A stretch of 64,000 nt of DNA from Massilia varians (GCF_027923905.1 NZ_AP026966.1:496001-560000); one strand, 5' to 3'. Shown: positions 36,515-47,350, counted from the stretch's first letter. The notes: generated from the letters alone by a model not told the origin. Numbers and translations are program-made.

Positions 36515-37444
36515 TTACTTCGACTTCGCCCTTGGATGGGCCTTGTCATAGACCGCAGCCAGGTGCTGGAAATCCAGCGCCGTGTAGATCTGGGTCGAGG
36601 TGATGCTCGCGTGACCGAGCAGCTCCTGCACCGCGCGCAGGTCGCCCGAGGATTGCAGCACGTGCGAAGCGAACGAGTGGCGCAGCACGTGCGGGTGGAC
36701 GTGCACCGGGGTGCCCGCGCGCAACGCATGCGTCTTCAGGCGGGTCTGCACCACGCGCGGCGTGATGCGGGCGCCGCGGCTCGACAGGAACAGCGCGGCG
36801 CTGCCGTCGCGGGGAGGGGAGCGTACGGCCAGCCAGGCGCTGAGCGCCGAGCACGCCGGTGCGCCGACGGGCACGCGCCGCATCTTGCCGCCCTTGCCGG
36901 TGACGACCACTTCGCCGGCCGCCAGGTCCAGCCAGCCGAGCGAGGCGGGCAGGCCGTTGCCGGCCTCGGTATAGGCCACGTCCAGGCCGGTGAGTTCCGA
37001 TACCCGCAGGCCGCTCGAATACAGCAGCTCGAACATGGCGCGGTCGCACAGCTCGGCCGGCTCGGGATGGCCCTTGGCATTGGCTTCCATCAGCTGCACT
37101 GCGTCGTCGACCGACAGGGCCTTGGGCAGGGTTTTCGGGCGGCGTGGGGCGCGCACGCCCTCGACCGGGTTGGCCGCCAGGCTGGTCTGGCGCGACAGCC
37201 ACTCGTAGAAGCCGCGCCAGCCGGAGAGCTTGCGCGCGATCGAGCGCGCCGACTGGCCGCCGGCATGCAGCTTGGCCGCGAAGCGGCGCACGTCGTGATG
37301 GGTCAGCTTCGGCCAGTCTTCGTGGCCGGCCAGGGTGGCGAGCTCGGCAAGGTCGCGGCGGTAGGCCGCGACCGTGTGCGGCGACAGCTGGCGCTGGGTG
37401 GCCAGCTCGGCCAGGTAGCGGCTCGGCCAGTCCAGCGCCTCCAT
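36515..37444 (-). CDS. xerC: site-specific tyrosine recombinase XerC
   Basis: XerC resolves chromosome dimers at dif together with XerD. The 309-residue product starts MEALDWPSRYLAELATQRQLSPH, with an N-terminal SAM-like DNA-binding domain (to about 100) and the catalytic C-domain. The catalytic set is visible as Arg in SSGLRVSEL, Lys in GKGGKMRR, His and Arg in HVLRHSFASH, His in LLGHASI and the nucleophile in STQIYTALD. The ATG at 37444 is five bases after the DUF484 stop. Position and length favour XerC over an integrase. Confidence 0.95.
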   Translation of the reverse strand: MEALDWPSRYLAELATQRQLSPHTVAAYRRDLAELATLAGHEDWPKLTHHDVRRFAAKLHAGGQSARSIARKLSGWRGFYEWLSRQTSLAANPVEGVRAPRRPKTLPKALSVDDAVQLMEANAKGHPEPAELCDRAMFELLYSSGLRVSELTGLDVAYTEAGNGLPASLGWLDLAAGEVVVTGKGGKMRRVPVGAPACSALSAWLAVRSPPRDGSAALFLSSRGARITPRVVQTRLKTHALRAGTPVHVHPHVLRHSFASHVLQSSGDLRAVQELLGHASITSTQIYTALDFQHLAAVYDKAHPRAKSK

Positions 37445-37449
37445 GGCCG

Positions 37450-38115
37450 TCAGGCGCGCAGCGGGGCCAGCGCGGTGCTGGCGGTGCTGGCGATGTGGAC
37501 CAGGAAGTCGGTTGCCATGGTCGCGGTGAAGCGGTCGTCGTTCGGCGCACCGAGCACCAGCAGGCCGAAGGTCTTGCCGCCTGCCGTGAGCGGCATCAGG
37601 ACGGTCGAGCGGACCGCGGCCGGGTCGTCGAGCCAGCGCACCGCTTCGAAGTCGTTGTTCAGGCCGCAGTAGGGCGCGCGCAGGCTGGCCGCGAACATCC
37701 TGGCATCGTCCGATACGCCTTCGGTGAACCAGGTGTCGGCATAGTCCGGCTTCAGGCTCCACAAGCGCAGCGTCACCTGCGGCACCATGAATTCGGTGCG
37801 CAGCGCGTCGACCAGGTCGCGCGGCATGGCGGCGCCACCCTTGGAGGCGAGCAGCGCCTGGTTCCAGGCGTGGAAGCGGTTGGCGATGGCGTGGTTTTCT
37901 TCGGCGCGGCGGGTCAGCTCGGACAGGCGCAGCTCGAGGACGCGGTACTTGTCGCGCATGACCTCCATTTGGCGCTCCTGCAGCGACACGGCGCGGCCGG
38001 TGAGCGGGCTCGACAGTTTCACTTCGCCCAGCAGGCCGGCGTGCTCCTCGAAGAATTGCGGGTGGTCGATGAGGTATTGGGCGACGGCCTTGGCGTCGAT
38101 CGTATCGGTGGTCAT
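37450..38115 (-). CDS. DUF484 family GAF-like protein
   Basis: A 221-residue protein of the DUF484 family, often encoded between dapF and xerC. The N-terminal helix (VAQYLIDHPQFFEEHAGLLGEVKL) and a coiled coil (about 40-80, RQMEVMRDKYRVLELRLSEL) are followed by a GAF-like domain (SLKPDYADTWFTEGVSDDARMFAASL ... LLVLGAPNDDRFT). Its function is not established. It is the first gene of the DUF484-xerC pair; dapF, its usual partner, is about 5 kb away here. Confidence 0.92.
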   Translation of the reverse strand: MTTDTIDAKAVAQYLIDHPQFFEEHAGLLGEVKLSSPLTGRAVSLQERQMEVMRDKYRVLELRLSELTRRAEENHAIANRFHAWNQALLASKGGAAMPRDLVDALRTEFMVPQVTLRLWSLKPDYADTWFTEGVSDDARMFAASLRAPYCGLNNDFEAVRWLDDPAAVRSTVLMPLTAGGKTFGLLVLGAPNDDRFTATMATDFLVHIASTASTALAPLRA

Positions 38116-38176
38116 GAAAGCTCGAGTGAAAGATATCCGTCCGCCATTCTACCTGACGGGCAATCCGCGACGGACA

Positions 38177-38210
38177 TAAAAAAAGACGCCCTGGCAGGCA
38201 GGGCGTCTTT
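38177..38210 (-). terminator. Rho-independent terminator of the first porin gene
   Basis: The 12-bp stem AAAGACGCCCTG/CAGGGCGTCTTT is followed on the minus strand by a T run, just past the porin stop. Confidence 0.88.
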
Positions 38211-38226
38211 GGGGAGCGGCGGTGCT

Positions 38227-39507
38227 TTAGAAGCGGTGGCGGATGCCGACTTGCAGCGCGCGGCCATCGGCGCCCGGGGTCTCGGTGAAGCCGCCCGGGT
38301 TGCCCGAGGTGCCCGGCGAGTACTGTGCCAGGCCCTTGTTCTTGATGAAGGCCGCGACGGTGTACAGATCGGTGCGCTTCGACAGGAAGTGGTCGTAGCC
38401 GATCGCGTACAGGTTGGCGTCGCTGTTGGTGGCGGTGCGGTCGTTCTGGTGCGCGTACTGGGCCATGATGCGGCCGCTGCCCACCTTGTAGTGCGCGCCC
38501 ACCTGGTAGCTGTTAGCGTCCTGCTGGGTGTTGTTGCGCAGCGCGGTCACGAAGATGTTGCGCAGTGCAGCCTGGTTCAGTGCCGGCACGCCCTGCTGGG
38601 TCAGGACCGGAGCCACGCCCGCGTCCCAGCCGGCGGTGTAATCGGCCATCAGCACCGAGTTGGTGTTGCGCTGGCTGTGGAAGCCGGCGAACAGTTTCCA
38701 GGTCTCGTTCAGCTGGTAGGAGCCGCCCACGGTGGTGGTGCGCAGGCTCGGACGGTTCTGCTGGTCGTAGCCGTGGTTGTAGCCGATGCCGACGTCGAAG
38801 CCGTTGGCGGTGTAGGTGACGGCGCCGGCGCGGAACTTGTTGTAGCGGCCCAGGTAGCCCGAACCCTTCGGACCGTACATCAGCGAAGCGCCGATGCCGT
38901 TCGGCAGGGCGATGCGGTACTGGATGGCTTCCTGCGAGCGGATGTCGGCGCCCAGCGCGGTGAAGCCCGCAGTGCCGCCGGTCACGTGACCCCAGGTGCC
39001 GCCGGTGCCCGATTCGAAGGTGTCGGCCTTGTTGAAGACTTCATAGCCCGGGGTGTACATGCGGCCCAGCAGGACGGCGCCCACCGGAGTGATCAGGCCG
39101 ACCATGGCGGTGCGGTCGAACAGGGCGCGTTCCTGGTTGACGGCCGGGCCGCCCGGCGGCTGGATCAGCGTTTGCAGGCGGCTCAGAATGGCCGGTGGAA
39201 TGCCGTTCATGCCGCGCAGCAGGTAGGTACCCGGATTGTCGTTCATCAGGGTCGGCTGCTGGGTGCCGGTGTCGAGCTCGACGCGTGCTTCGAGATTGAA
39301 GATTGCCTTGTAGCCGTTGCCGAGATCCTCGGTGCCTTTGAAACCGATGCGCGAACCGTCGGCGCCGCCGCTATAGATCTTGGTCGGGCCGCCTTTCTGC
39401 CACATGACGCCGGCGTCGGCGATACCGTAGATCTGCACGCTGGTCTGCGCGAAGGCCGGGATTGCGAAACAGGTGCCGAGCAGCGCGGCCAGGATACTTT
39501 TCTTCAT
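38227..39507 (-). CDS. outer-membrane porin (Burkholderiales-type, Gram-negative porin_4)
   Basis: A 426-residue trimeric porin. The signal peptide MKKSILAALLGTCFAIPAFA is cut before QTSVQIYGIADAGVMW, the hallmark N-terminus of betaproteobacterial porins. Alternating beta strands run to a C-terminal strand ending GIRHRF (terminal Phe for BAM recognition). It is longer than the second porin because of extra loop sequence (for example near residues 95-125 with LIQPPGGPAVNQ). Substrate selectivity cannot be read. It has its own terminator. Confidence 0.93.
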   Translation of the reverse strand: MKKSILAALLGTCFAIPAFAQTSVQIYGIADAGVMWQKGGPTKIYSGGADGSRIGFKGTEDLGNGYKAIFNLEARVELDTGTQQPTLMNDNPGTYLLRGMNGIPPAILSRLQTLIQPPGGPAVNQERALFDRTAMVGLITPVGAVLLGRMYTPGYEVFNKADTFESGTGGTWGHVTGGTAGFTALGADIRSQEAIQYRIALPNGIGASLMYGPKGSGYLGRYNKFRAGAVTYTANGFDVGIGYNHGYDQQNRPSLRTTTVGGSYQLNETWKLFAGFHSQRNTNSVLMADYTAGWDAGVAPVLTQQGVPALNQAALRNIFVTALRNNTQQDANSYQVGAHYKVGSGRIMAQYAHQNDRTATNSDANLYAIGYDHFLSKRTDLYTVAAFIKNKGLAQYSPGTSGNPGGFTETPGADGRALQVGIRHRF

Positions 39508-39648
39508 TGGGTCTCCATTAATTTTGCGAACGAGCGTTTTGTTACGCGCCTTGCCAATATGCCATTGCTTCAGTGCACTGTACAGGCTCCGGATGCAGGA
39601 GGGCGCGGCGTCTTGACCGGCGTTGCTTAAAAACTACAAAAACAGGGC

Positions 39649-39682
39649 AAAAAAAGGGCGGGCATGGTTGCCCATGTCCGCC
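39649..39682 (-). terminator. Rho-independent terminator of the second porin gene
   Basis: The stem GGCGGGCATGG pairs with CCATGTCCGCC-type sequence (one G-U pair), followed on the minus strand by a run of seven Ts. Confidence 0.85.
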
Positions 39683-39724
39683 TCTTGGAAGGACAGACCG
39701 GCAGGCCTGTCCTTCGGATACGGC

Positions 39725-40777
39725 TTAGAACGAGTGGTTCACACCGACGTCGTAGTGGTTGACGGTCGATTGCAGGGCATTGATGCCCTTCTTGCGCGAC
39801 GCATCGACGTACAGGTAGGTGCGCTTCGACAGACTGTATTCATAGCCGAGCGACAGCTGCTTGACCTTCTGCAGACCGTCGACGTCCTTCTGACCATAGC
39901 CGGCCAGGAACTTGCCCGGACCCATGGTGTAGTTCGCGCCCAGCACCCATGCCTTGGTGTTGGCGTTGGCGAAGCGGTTGTGCTCCTGGTCCTGCTTCGA
40001 GTACAGGCCCATCAGCTTCAGTTCCGGGGTGGCGGCGAACGAGGCGCCGATCGACCAGACCTTCGATTCGATGGCGTTGCGCTCGTAGCCGGCCATGAAG
40101 GCTGCCGGACCGTTGTTGTAGGTGCCGGTGATCGAGAACGGGTTGGCCGAGGCTTCGGCGCCCACCGGGTACTGCGGGGCTGCCGGGGTGCCGCGGCCGA
40201 TGACGGCCGGGCCGCCGCCGCCTTCCTTGGTGGCGATGGCGGCGTTCAGCTGGAAGCCGCTGGTGACCGGCGAGTTGTACCAGACCGCGTTCGAGAAGCG
40301 GTTGCTCGAATAGCCCTGCACGTCCAGCGGCTGCGAGCTGTAGCCGGCGACGGCCAGGTCGGTCCAGAAGCCTGCCGGGCTCGGCGAAGCGTGGAAGGGT
40401 TCGAAGGCGCCCACGGTTTCGTGGAACGGGGTCAGGCCGCGGCCGATGCGGACCATGCCGAAGTCGCCCTGCAGGCCGACGCGGCTCTGGCCCTGGAACA
40501 GCGGACGCTGGGTGCCGTTGCTGCCGATTTCATTGGTGCCGGTGTCCGGCTCGTAACGCATTTCCAGTTGGAACAGTGCCTTGAGGCCGTTACCCAGTTC
40601 TTCAGTGCCCTTGAAACCGAGGGTGTTCGAGGCGCGCTTGCCGATGTTCAGGCTCTCGCCGCTGCGCTTGATGACGCCGGCGTCGATGGTGCCGTAGATC
40701 TGGACCGAGGTTTGTGCGTGCACGGTGCCGGCAGCGAATGCGCCAAGCAGTGCGATGGCCAAGAGGGAGTGTTTCAT
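39725..40777 (-). CDS. outer-membrane porin (Burkholderiales-type)
   Basis: A 350-residue porin with signal peptide MKHSLLAIALLGAFAAGTVHA before QTSVQIYGTIDAGVIK, and a final strand ending DVGVNHSF. It is a paralog of the porin just downstream, but clearly diverged and without its long loops. AGGAAACAC precedes the ATG. The upstream leader region holds a near-perfect inverted repeat (40805-40852). Each porin has its own terminator, so the two are probably transcribed separately. Confidence 0.93.
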   Translation of the reverse strand: MKHSLLAIALLGAFAAGTVHAQTSVQIYGTIDAGVIKRSGESLNIGKRASNTLGFKGTEELGNGLKALFQLEMRYEPDTGTNEIGSNGTQRPLFQGQSRVGLQGDFGMVRIGRGLTPFHETVGAFEPFHASPSPAGFWTDLAVAGYSSQPLDVQGYSSNRFSNAVWYNSPVTSGFQLNAAIATKEGGGGPAVIGRGTPAAPQYPVGAEASANPFSITGTYNNGPAAFMAGYERNAIESKVWSIGASFAATPELKLMGLYSKQDQEHNRFANANTKAWVLGANYTMGPGKFLAGYGQKDVDGLQKVKQLSLGYEYSLSKRTYLYVDASRKKGINALQSTVNHYDVGVNHSF

Positions 40778-40804
40778 TGTGTTTCCTTTTTCTTAAGTGA
40801 ATCT

Positions 40805-40852
40805 CAGCTATCCCGGCATCGAAGCGTGAAAAACTGCATGCCCGGATAGCTG
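40805..40852. promoter_or_regulatory. inverted repeat in the porin leader region
   Basis: CAGCTATCCCGGCAT (40805-40819) and ATGCCCGGATAGCTG (40838-40852) form a 15-bp stem with one mismatch and an 18-base loop, about 30 bases upstream of the second porin start. It could be an operator or a stable 5'-UTR hairpin that affects porin translation. Only the structure is seen. Confidence 0.6.
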
Positions 40853-41219
40853 CACCTTAAATGCTTGAGTCGTCAAGATTGTCGGTTTTGTCAATTATGA
40901 AGGGCGGGGTTGGTCGAAAGCCAATAAATCGAATCGTGCTGTTGTATTTTTGAAACGCGCATCACGAAGATGTAACAAATTGCTTCAAGGAAAGCATCGA
41001 ACTCATCTGCTGGACGGTTTGCGCCGCCTCAAGGAAGCAGGGGATTCGAGCGGAGTGGACGCAATGAAGCCGTAGACTCTGCGTCAAACCGAAGTGTGCG
41101 GCGACGACAGGTCGGGAACCCTTGTATATTGGCAAGCTTTCTCTTGTCACCGTTCGAGCGCGATTCCGCTTCCAGTCCGTCCGGGCGCGCTGGCCGATTC
41201 CCTACCAAGACAAGCAACA
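40853..41219. other. intergenic region between porin and Sel1 gene
   Basis: These 367 bp contain no convincing gene, tRNA or terminator. A TTGACA on the minus strand could belong to the porin promoter, and the right half should hold the promoter of the Sel1 gene. No clear -10 element was resolved for either. Confidence 0.5.
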
Positions 41220-42842
41220 ATGGCGAACCGCGAAGAACTGGCGATCATCCGCAATGCACGTGCCGGGCAGGCCGCTGCCCAGCTCGAGCTCGGCAAGCTC
41301 TACCTGTTCGGCAGTGCCGGCCTGCCGCAGAGCCTGCCGACCGCGCTGCACTGGCTCGAGCGCGCCGCGCGGCAGGAATGCCAGCAGGCCTGGCAACTGA
41401 TCGGCAACCATATTCCACTCGCGCTGGCCCAGCCTAGCGCCCAGGCCCTCGCGCCCTGGTACGAGCGCGCCTACGACGACGGCAGCGTGCATGCGGGGCT
41501 CGTGTTCGCGCAGCTGGTGCTGGGCGACGGCAGCGGCGGCGGCGCCGGTCCCGACACACCCGGCTTCGCCAAGGCCTTGCGTGCACTCGACGATGCCGCC
41601 CGCGCCGGCTTTCCCGATGCCCAATGGCTGCTGGCGCGCCGGCGCGATGCCGCACCGGCACGGCTGCCCGGCGCCGCTGCCGGTGCCGGCAGTGCGCCGC
41701 TATCGGCCCAGGGCTGGCTGCGGCGCGCGGCCGACAGCGGCGTCGCCGCGGCCCAGTCCGTCGTGCTCGAGCAGGCCTGGAACGCCGGGCGCTGGGACGA
41801 CTATCTGGCATGCGCATTGCCGCTGGCACGCTCGCTCGTGCGCACGGCCGCCACCCAGGACGGCGTACAGCGGCCGGCGCCGGCCGATATCGCCTTGCTG
41901 TCGCGCGTCGCGCGCCTGCTCGACGACGGCGCGTTCGGCGAAGGCGGGCAGGGCGCGCCCGCAGCGGTCCTGCACGCGTTCAGGCCTGAACCGGGCGAAC
42001 CGCTGTGCTTCTGGGAGCTCGCCGCGGCCGAGCACGACCGCCACGCCCAGCTGGCGATGGGTTTGCGCTGCGCGCGCATGGGTGTCGACGGCCGCCGCAT
42101 CGCCGCCAGCGGCGGGGCTGCCAATTTCAAGAAGGCGATCCGCTGGCTGAGCCTGGCGGGCGAGCAGGGCCTGGCCCAGGCCTGGTATGCCCTGTCGCGC
42201 ATCTATATCAAACCCGAGTTCTCGCAACGCAATGTCGCCGATGCCCAGCGCTACCTCGAGCGCGCGGCCGAGATGGGCTACCGCGACGCCCAGCTCGAAT
42301 GCGGGCACAACGCCTGGCGGGCGCGCCGCGAGAACGAAAACAATGACGTCCGCGCCGCCTACTGGCTGCAGAAGGCGGCCGCCCAGGGCTGCGCCGCGGC
42401 GCTGGCGCTGCTGCGCAAGATCGCACCGCGCCTGGACACGCCCGCCTATGTCGAGACCGGCAAGCTGCTGGCCGGGCATGAGGACGCGCTGCTGGCGCAT
42501 CCGCTGCTGCACGCGCGGCTGGAACTGGCGGCGCTGTTTGGCCTCTCGCGGGCGGAAGCGCTGCTGTTGGATGTGCCCGCCGCCGACCAGGGCCACTGCC
42601 TGGTGATCGACATCCGCGCCAGCTATGGGCGCAGCAAGCGCCGCCTGGTGCTGGTCGAGACGGCGCAGGAGCGCCATGCGCTCGACCGCGTCGCGCGCCT
42701 GTTCGAAGGCATCGATTGCGGCCCGTCGGGGCCGGAGGGGAATTACCGGCAGCGGCTGTACCGGCTGCGGACCCTGGTCGGCATGGTCGCGAAAGGCGAG
42801 GACGAGGGGGATGGAAGCACGGAGATCGGCCTGGCGGCCTAG
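41220..42842 (+). CDS. Sel1-repeat (tetratricopeptide-like) protein
   Basis: A 540-residue protein built largely of Sel1-like repeats, which act as protein-protein interaction scaffolds. Clear repeats are AAAQLELGKLYLFGSAGLPQ...ALHWLERAA near the N-terminus, and the set ANFKKAIRWLSLAGEQGLAQAWYALSRIY, DAQRYLERAAEMGYRDAQLECG and RAAYWLQKAAAQGCAAALALL around residues 300-400. No signal peptide is seen from the ATG at 41220, which is preferred although its ribosome site is weak. The last 100 residues look non-repetitive. Partners are unknown. Confidence 0.85.
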   Translation: MANREELAIIRNARAGQAAAQLELGKLYLFGSAGLPQSLPTALHWLERAARQECQQAWQLIGNHIPLALAQPSAQALAPWYERAYDDGSVHAGLVFAQLVLGDGSGGGAGPDTPGFAKALRALDDAARAGFPDAQWLLARRRDAAPARLPGAAAGAGSAPLSAQGWLRRAADSGVAAAQSVVLEQAWNAGRWDDYLACALPLARSLVRTAATQDGVQRPAPADIALLSRVARLLDDGAFGEGGQGAPAAVLHAFRPEPGEPLCFWELAAAEHDRHAQLAMGLRCARMGVDGRRIAASGGAANFKKAIRWLSLAGEQGLAQAWYALSRIYIKPEFSQRNVADAQRYLERAAEMGYRDAQLECGHNAWRARRENENNDVRAAYWLQKAAAQGCAAALALLRKIAPRLDTPAYVETGKLLAGHEDALLAHPLLHARLELAALFGLSRAEALLLDVPAADQGHCLVIDIRASYGRSKRRLVLVETAQERHALDRVARLFEGIDCGPSGPEGNYRQRLYRLRTLVGMVAKGEDEGDGSTEIGLAA

Positions 42843-42864
42843 AAGCGAACCGGGGGCGCGTCCG

Positions 42865-43260
42865 TCAGCATACCGGCGGCAAGGCGCCTTTGTATTTGTC
42901 GGCTTTTTGCAAAACGCGCCCGTCCTTGCCGACCCAGCGCATCTGGCCCTCGGTCCACTGCAGTTTTCCTTCGGTGACGAAGCTGCGGTTATTGGCACTG
43001 ATCGTCACGATCAAGTCACCCGCATCGTTCAGTCGCCAGGTCCCCGGGATAAACACCAGGCCCATCCTGCGTAGATCGTCCTGCTTCGGGCCACATGGCG
43101 GGTACAATTCGTATTGATGGTCCGCACGATAGACCATCATCGCCCCCGTCTTTGCTTCATGCCAAGCACCGATGAGGCGGCTTTCGCCGAAAGAGAAGGC
43201 GCTGGCGGCAGGTGCAGCGCTGAAAAGAGCGATTGCGGCGACAGGAGCAAGGCGATGCAT
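42865..43260 (-). CDS. secreted hypothetical protein
   Basis: A 131-residue protein with signal peptide MHRLAPVAAIALFSAAPAASA, then FSFGESRLIGAWHEAKTGAMMVYRADHQYELYPPC. The mature part looks like a small beta-rich domain (GTWRLNDAGDLIVTI, TEGQMRWVGKDGRVLQKADKYKG) with two cysteines that could pair. No family is recognised with certainty; the GAW/GTW strand pattern recalls lipocalin-like or META-like folds. It converges with the Sel1 gene. Confidence 0.7.
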   Translation of the reverse strand: MHRLAPVAAIALFSAAPAASAFSFGESRLIGAWHEAKTGAMMVYRADHQYELYPPCGPKQDDLRRMGLVFIPGTWRLNDAGDLIVTISANNRSFVTEGKLQWTEGQMRWVGKDGRVLQKADKYKGALPPVC

Positions 43261-43379
43261 CCAGCGTGTCCTTCTTGAAGTCGTTGATGTTGCTAGACAT
43301 TATCACGCTGCGTCCCGTCAAATTGCGCTCAATGTCACGACCCGGCTGGCGCCCGGTCTGCGATGCGCAGTTTCCGGCA

Positions 43380-44231
43380 TCAGACGTCGACTTCACCCTC
43401 GAACACGGTCACTGCCGGACCGCTCAGATACACCGGCTGCCCCACCCCCGCCCATGCGATGCTGAGCTCGCCGCCGCGCGCCGACACGCGCACCGGCGAA
43501 TCGAGCAGGCCGCGGCGGATACCGGCCACCACGGCCGCGCAGGCCCCGGTGCCGCAGGCCAGGGTCTCGCCGGCGCCGCGTTCGAACACGCGCAGCCTGA
43601 CGTGGCGGCGGTCCACCACCTGCATGAAGCCGGCATTCACCTTCCTGGGGAAGCGCGCATGGGTTTCGATCGCCGGACCCATGGTGTCCACCGGCGCGCT
43701 GTCGACGTTCTCGACCACCTGCACCGCATGCGGATTGCCCATCGAGACCACCGACACGAACACGGTCTCGCCGTCCACCGCCAGCGGCCAGGTGATGTCT
43801 TCGCCCTCGGCGCGGCCGTCCAGGCCCGCCGCATCGAAGGGCACCTCGGCCGGATCCAGCTGGGGCGCGCCCATGTCCACCGTCACGCTGCCGTCTTCTT
43901 CCAGGCGCGGGGCGATGATGCCCTTCATGGTCTCCACACGGATGCTCTTCTCGCTTGACAGCGCCTTGTCGCTGACGAAGCGGGCGAAGGCGCGCGCGCC
44001 GTTGCCGCACTGTTCAACCTCGCCGCCATCGCTGTTGAAGATGCGGTAGCGGAAATCGACGCCCGCGCTCACCGGGCGCTCCACCACCAGGATCTGGTCG
44101 GCCCCGATGCCGAAGCGGCGGTCGGCCAGGCGGCGCCATTGTTCGGTGCTCAGGTTGACATCCTGGTGGATAGCGTCGACGACGATGAAATCGTTGCCCG
44201 CGCCGTGCATCTTGGTGAATTTCAGTTTCAT
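43380..44231 (-). CDS. dapF: diaminopimelate epimerase
   Basis: DapF converts LL- to meso-diaminopimelate for lysine and peptidoglycan synthesis. The 283-residue product starts [21 protein letters not shown]. The two active-site cysteines lie in [14 protein letters not shown] and [14 protein letters not shown], the expected pseudo-symmetric halves. [10 protein letters not shown] and [12 protein letters not shown] are family signatures. It follows the acyltransferase pair on the same strand. Confidence 0.98.
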   Translation of the reverse strand: MKLKFTKMHGAGNDFIVVDAIHQDVNLSTEQWRRLADRRFGIGADQILVVERPVSAGVDFRYRIFNSDGGEVEQCGNGARAFARFVSDKALSSEKSIRVETMKGIIAPRLEEDGSVTVDMGAPQLDPAEVPFDAAGLDGRAEGEDITWPLAVDGETVFVSVVSMGNPHAVQVVENVDSAPVDTMGPAIETHARFPRKVNAGFMQVVDRRHVRLRVFERGAGETLACGTGACAAVVAGIRRGLLDSPVRVSARGGELSIAWAGVGQPVYLSGPAVTVFEGEVDV

Positions 44232-44282
44232 GTCTGTTTCAGTTTTGCTTAACCAAATCCCGAATGGATTAGCCCAGCTTAA

Positions 44283-45146
44283 TTAGTCGTAGAACGACGG
44301 CTCGCCGGGCGGGCGCGTCTTGAAGCGCTTATGGGTCCAGAAGTATTCGGCCGGCGCCTCGCGCACGCGCTCCTCGATGAAGGCGTTCATGCGGCGGGTC
44401 GCCTCGACCATGTCGTCGCCCGGGTAATTTTCCCACGCCGGGTAGAAACGCACACGCCAGCCCTGGTAGTTCGGCAGGTAGGTGGCGACCACTGGGATCA
44501 CCTTGGCGCCGGTAGTGGCCGCGATGCGGCCCAGCGCGGTCAGGGTGGCGGCCGGGATGCCGAAGAAGGGCACGAACTCGGCATCCTTCTCGCCAAAGTC
44601 CATGTCCGGCAGCATGAAGTAGGGCAGGCCGTCGCGCAGCGCGCGCAGGATCGGCTTGATCCCTTCCTTGCGCGTCACCAGGCGCACCGGGCCGTAGCGT
44701 TCGCGGCCGTGGCGCAGCAGTTTGTCGAAGGCTTCGTTCTTTTGCGGCACGTACATGCTGCACACCGGGATCACGCGTGCGGCCACGCCGGCCACATCGA
44801 GGCAGACGAAATGCGGGCACAGCAGGATGGTCGGGCCGGCTTCCATCTCGGCCTTCGGCACGCCCGGCTCGACGTGGATGTAGCTGCGCACGCGCGCTTC
44901 CGGCGCCCACCACAGGATCGAGCGTTCAAAAATACTGCGCGCGTAGGCGCGGAAATGCTGTTTCGCGATCGCGTGGCGTTCGCCCTCCGACTTCTCGGGC
45001 ATGCACAGGCGCAGATTGGTCAGCGTGATGCGGCGGCGCTTGCCCATGATCAGGAACATCAGGCTGCCGACGGCTTCGCCGAGACGCCCCAGGATGGGCA
45101 GCGGCAGGAAGTGCAGCAGCCACAGCGTGCCGAGCAGGAGCCTCAT
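44283..45146 (-). CDS. lipid A acyltransferase, LpxL/LpxM family (second of pair)
   Basis: A 287-residue lysophospholipid-acyltransferase-type enzyme that adds a secondary acyl chain to lipid A. An N-terminal membrane segment (MRLLLGTLWLLHFLPLPILG) precedes the catalytic HX4D motif (CPHFVCLDVAG, near residue 117) and the family blocks YVPQKNEAFDKLLRHGRERYG, LPDMDFGEKDAEFVPFFG and FWTHKRFKTRPPGE at the C-terminus. Its start overlaps the stop of the upstream acyltransferase gene (ATGA). Chain length and position cannot be assigned. Confidence 0.92.
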   Translation of the reverse strand: MRLLLGTLWLLHFLPLPILGRLGEAVGSLMFLIMGKRRRITLTNLRLCMPEKSEGERHAIAKQHFRAYARSIFERSILWWAPEARVRSYIHVEPGVPKAEMEAGPTILLCPHFVCLDVAGVAARVIPVCSMYVPQKNEAFDKLLRHGRERYGPVRLVTRKEGIKPILRALRDGLPYFMLPDMDFGEKDAEFVPFFGIPAATLTALGRIAATTGAKVIPVVATYLPNYQGWRVRFYPAWENYPGDDMVEATRRMNAFIEERVREAPAEYFWTHKRFKTRPPGEPSFYD

Positions 45147-45994
45147 GGCGCGGCCTCGCTTTCCGGACCAGCCACGCCCTCGGGCTGCTTGTAGCGGTTG
45201 TAGCTCCAGAAATACTGTGCCGGGCAGCGGGCGATCAGCTGCTCCATGGCGCGGTTGATCGATGCCGCCTGCTCGGCGGCCGTGCCTTCCAGGCTGCCCT
45301 CGAAGGGCACGAAGCGCACCACGTAGCCGCGGCCGTGCGGCAGGCGTTCGGCATACACCAGCAGGATGTCGGCCTTGCCCAGCTGCGCTAACTTGGCGGG
45401 CAGGGTCATGGTGTAGGCGGTGCGGCCGAACCAGGGCGCCCACACGCCTTCGCCTTCCTGCGGCACCTGGTCGGGCAGCAGGCCGATCGGCTCGCCGGAT
45501 TTCAAGGTCTTGGCCAGGATGCGCACGCCGGACAGGGTCGCCGGCGCCAGCTTGAGGTTGTGGCGGGCGCGCGCCCCTTCCACCAGTGGTTTCAGCGCGC
45601 TCTTGCGCGGCGGACGGTACATGACGGTGAGGGCGGTCTGCAGCGCGATCTGCTGGGCCGTCATCTCGAAGCAGCCCAGGTGCGGCGTCAGGAACACGAT
45701 GCCCTTGCCGGCATCGAGGCGCTGCTGCACCAGGTCCCAGTTCTCGACGCTGGCATGGCGCGCCACGCGTTGCGGGTCGGCGCACCAGACGAAAGCCAGT
45801 TCGATGATGGCCTTGCCCGCTTCGGCGACGGCGGCGTTCAGGTGTTGTTCATAGCCGGCCTGGACCAGGTTGGCGCGCAGGCGCCGGCGGTACGAACCGG
45901 AGAGCAGATAGACGAGCCAGCCGAGCGCCGCGCCGAGGGCATGCAGAAACGGCAATGGAAATACCGATAGTGCACGGAATAAAAAAACTAACAT
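45143..45994 (-). CDS. lipid A acyltransferase, LpxL/HtrB family (first of pair)
   Basis: A 283-residue paralog of the next gene. It begins MLVFLFRALSVFPLPFLHALG (membrane anchor) and contains the catalytic H-X4-E motif in LTPHLGCFEMTAQQ, VMYRPPRKSALKPLVEGAR, LLPDQVPQEGEGVWAPWFGR and QYFWSYNRYKQPEG. A TTG start at 46036 would add fourteen residues; the ATG at 45994 is preferred because it gives the usual N-terminus. It is divergent from metK, as in many Burkholderiales. Confidence 0.92.
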   Translation of the reverse strand: MLVFLFRALSVFPLPFLHALGAALGWLVYLLSGSYRRRLRANLVQAGYEQHLNAAVAEAGKAIIELAFVWCADPQRVARHASVENWDLVQQRLDAGKGIVFLTPHLGCFEMTAQQIALQTALTVMYRPPRKSALKPLVEGARARHNLKLAPATLSGVRILAKTLKSGEPIGLLPDQVPQEGEGVWAPWFGRTAYTMTLPAKLAQLGKADILLVYAERLPHGRGYVVRFVPFEGSLEGTAAEQAASINRAMEQLIARCPAQYFWSYNRYKQPEGVAGPESEAAP

Positions 45995-46183
45995 GCGAAT
46001 TGACCAGGGTTGAAAGAGCAGTGCTCGGTAGAGCAAAATTCTCGAAGGAAGCGTAAAATACCACTTTATGCAGGATCCGCCGAGTTAATAGACAACTTGC
46101 GAAGCGGAATATAAATGTCGCTAAAGCGTCGCAGGCACCCGTTGCTGCGGCATGTATACAACACAGCAGTAACCGGAGCCACC

Positions 46184-47350
<1,167 letters not shown>

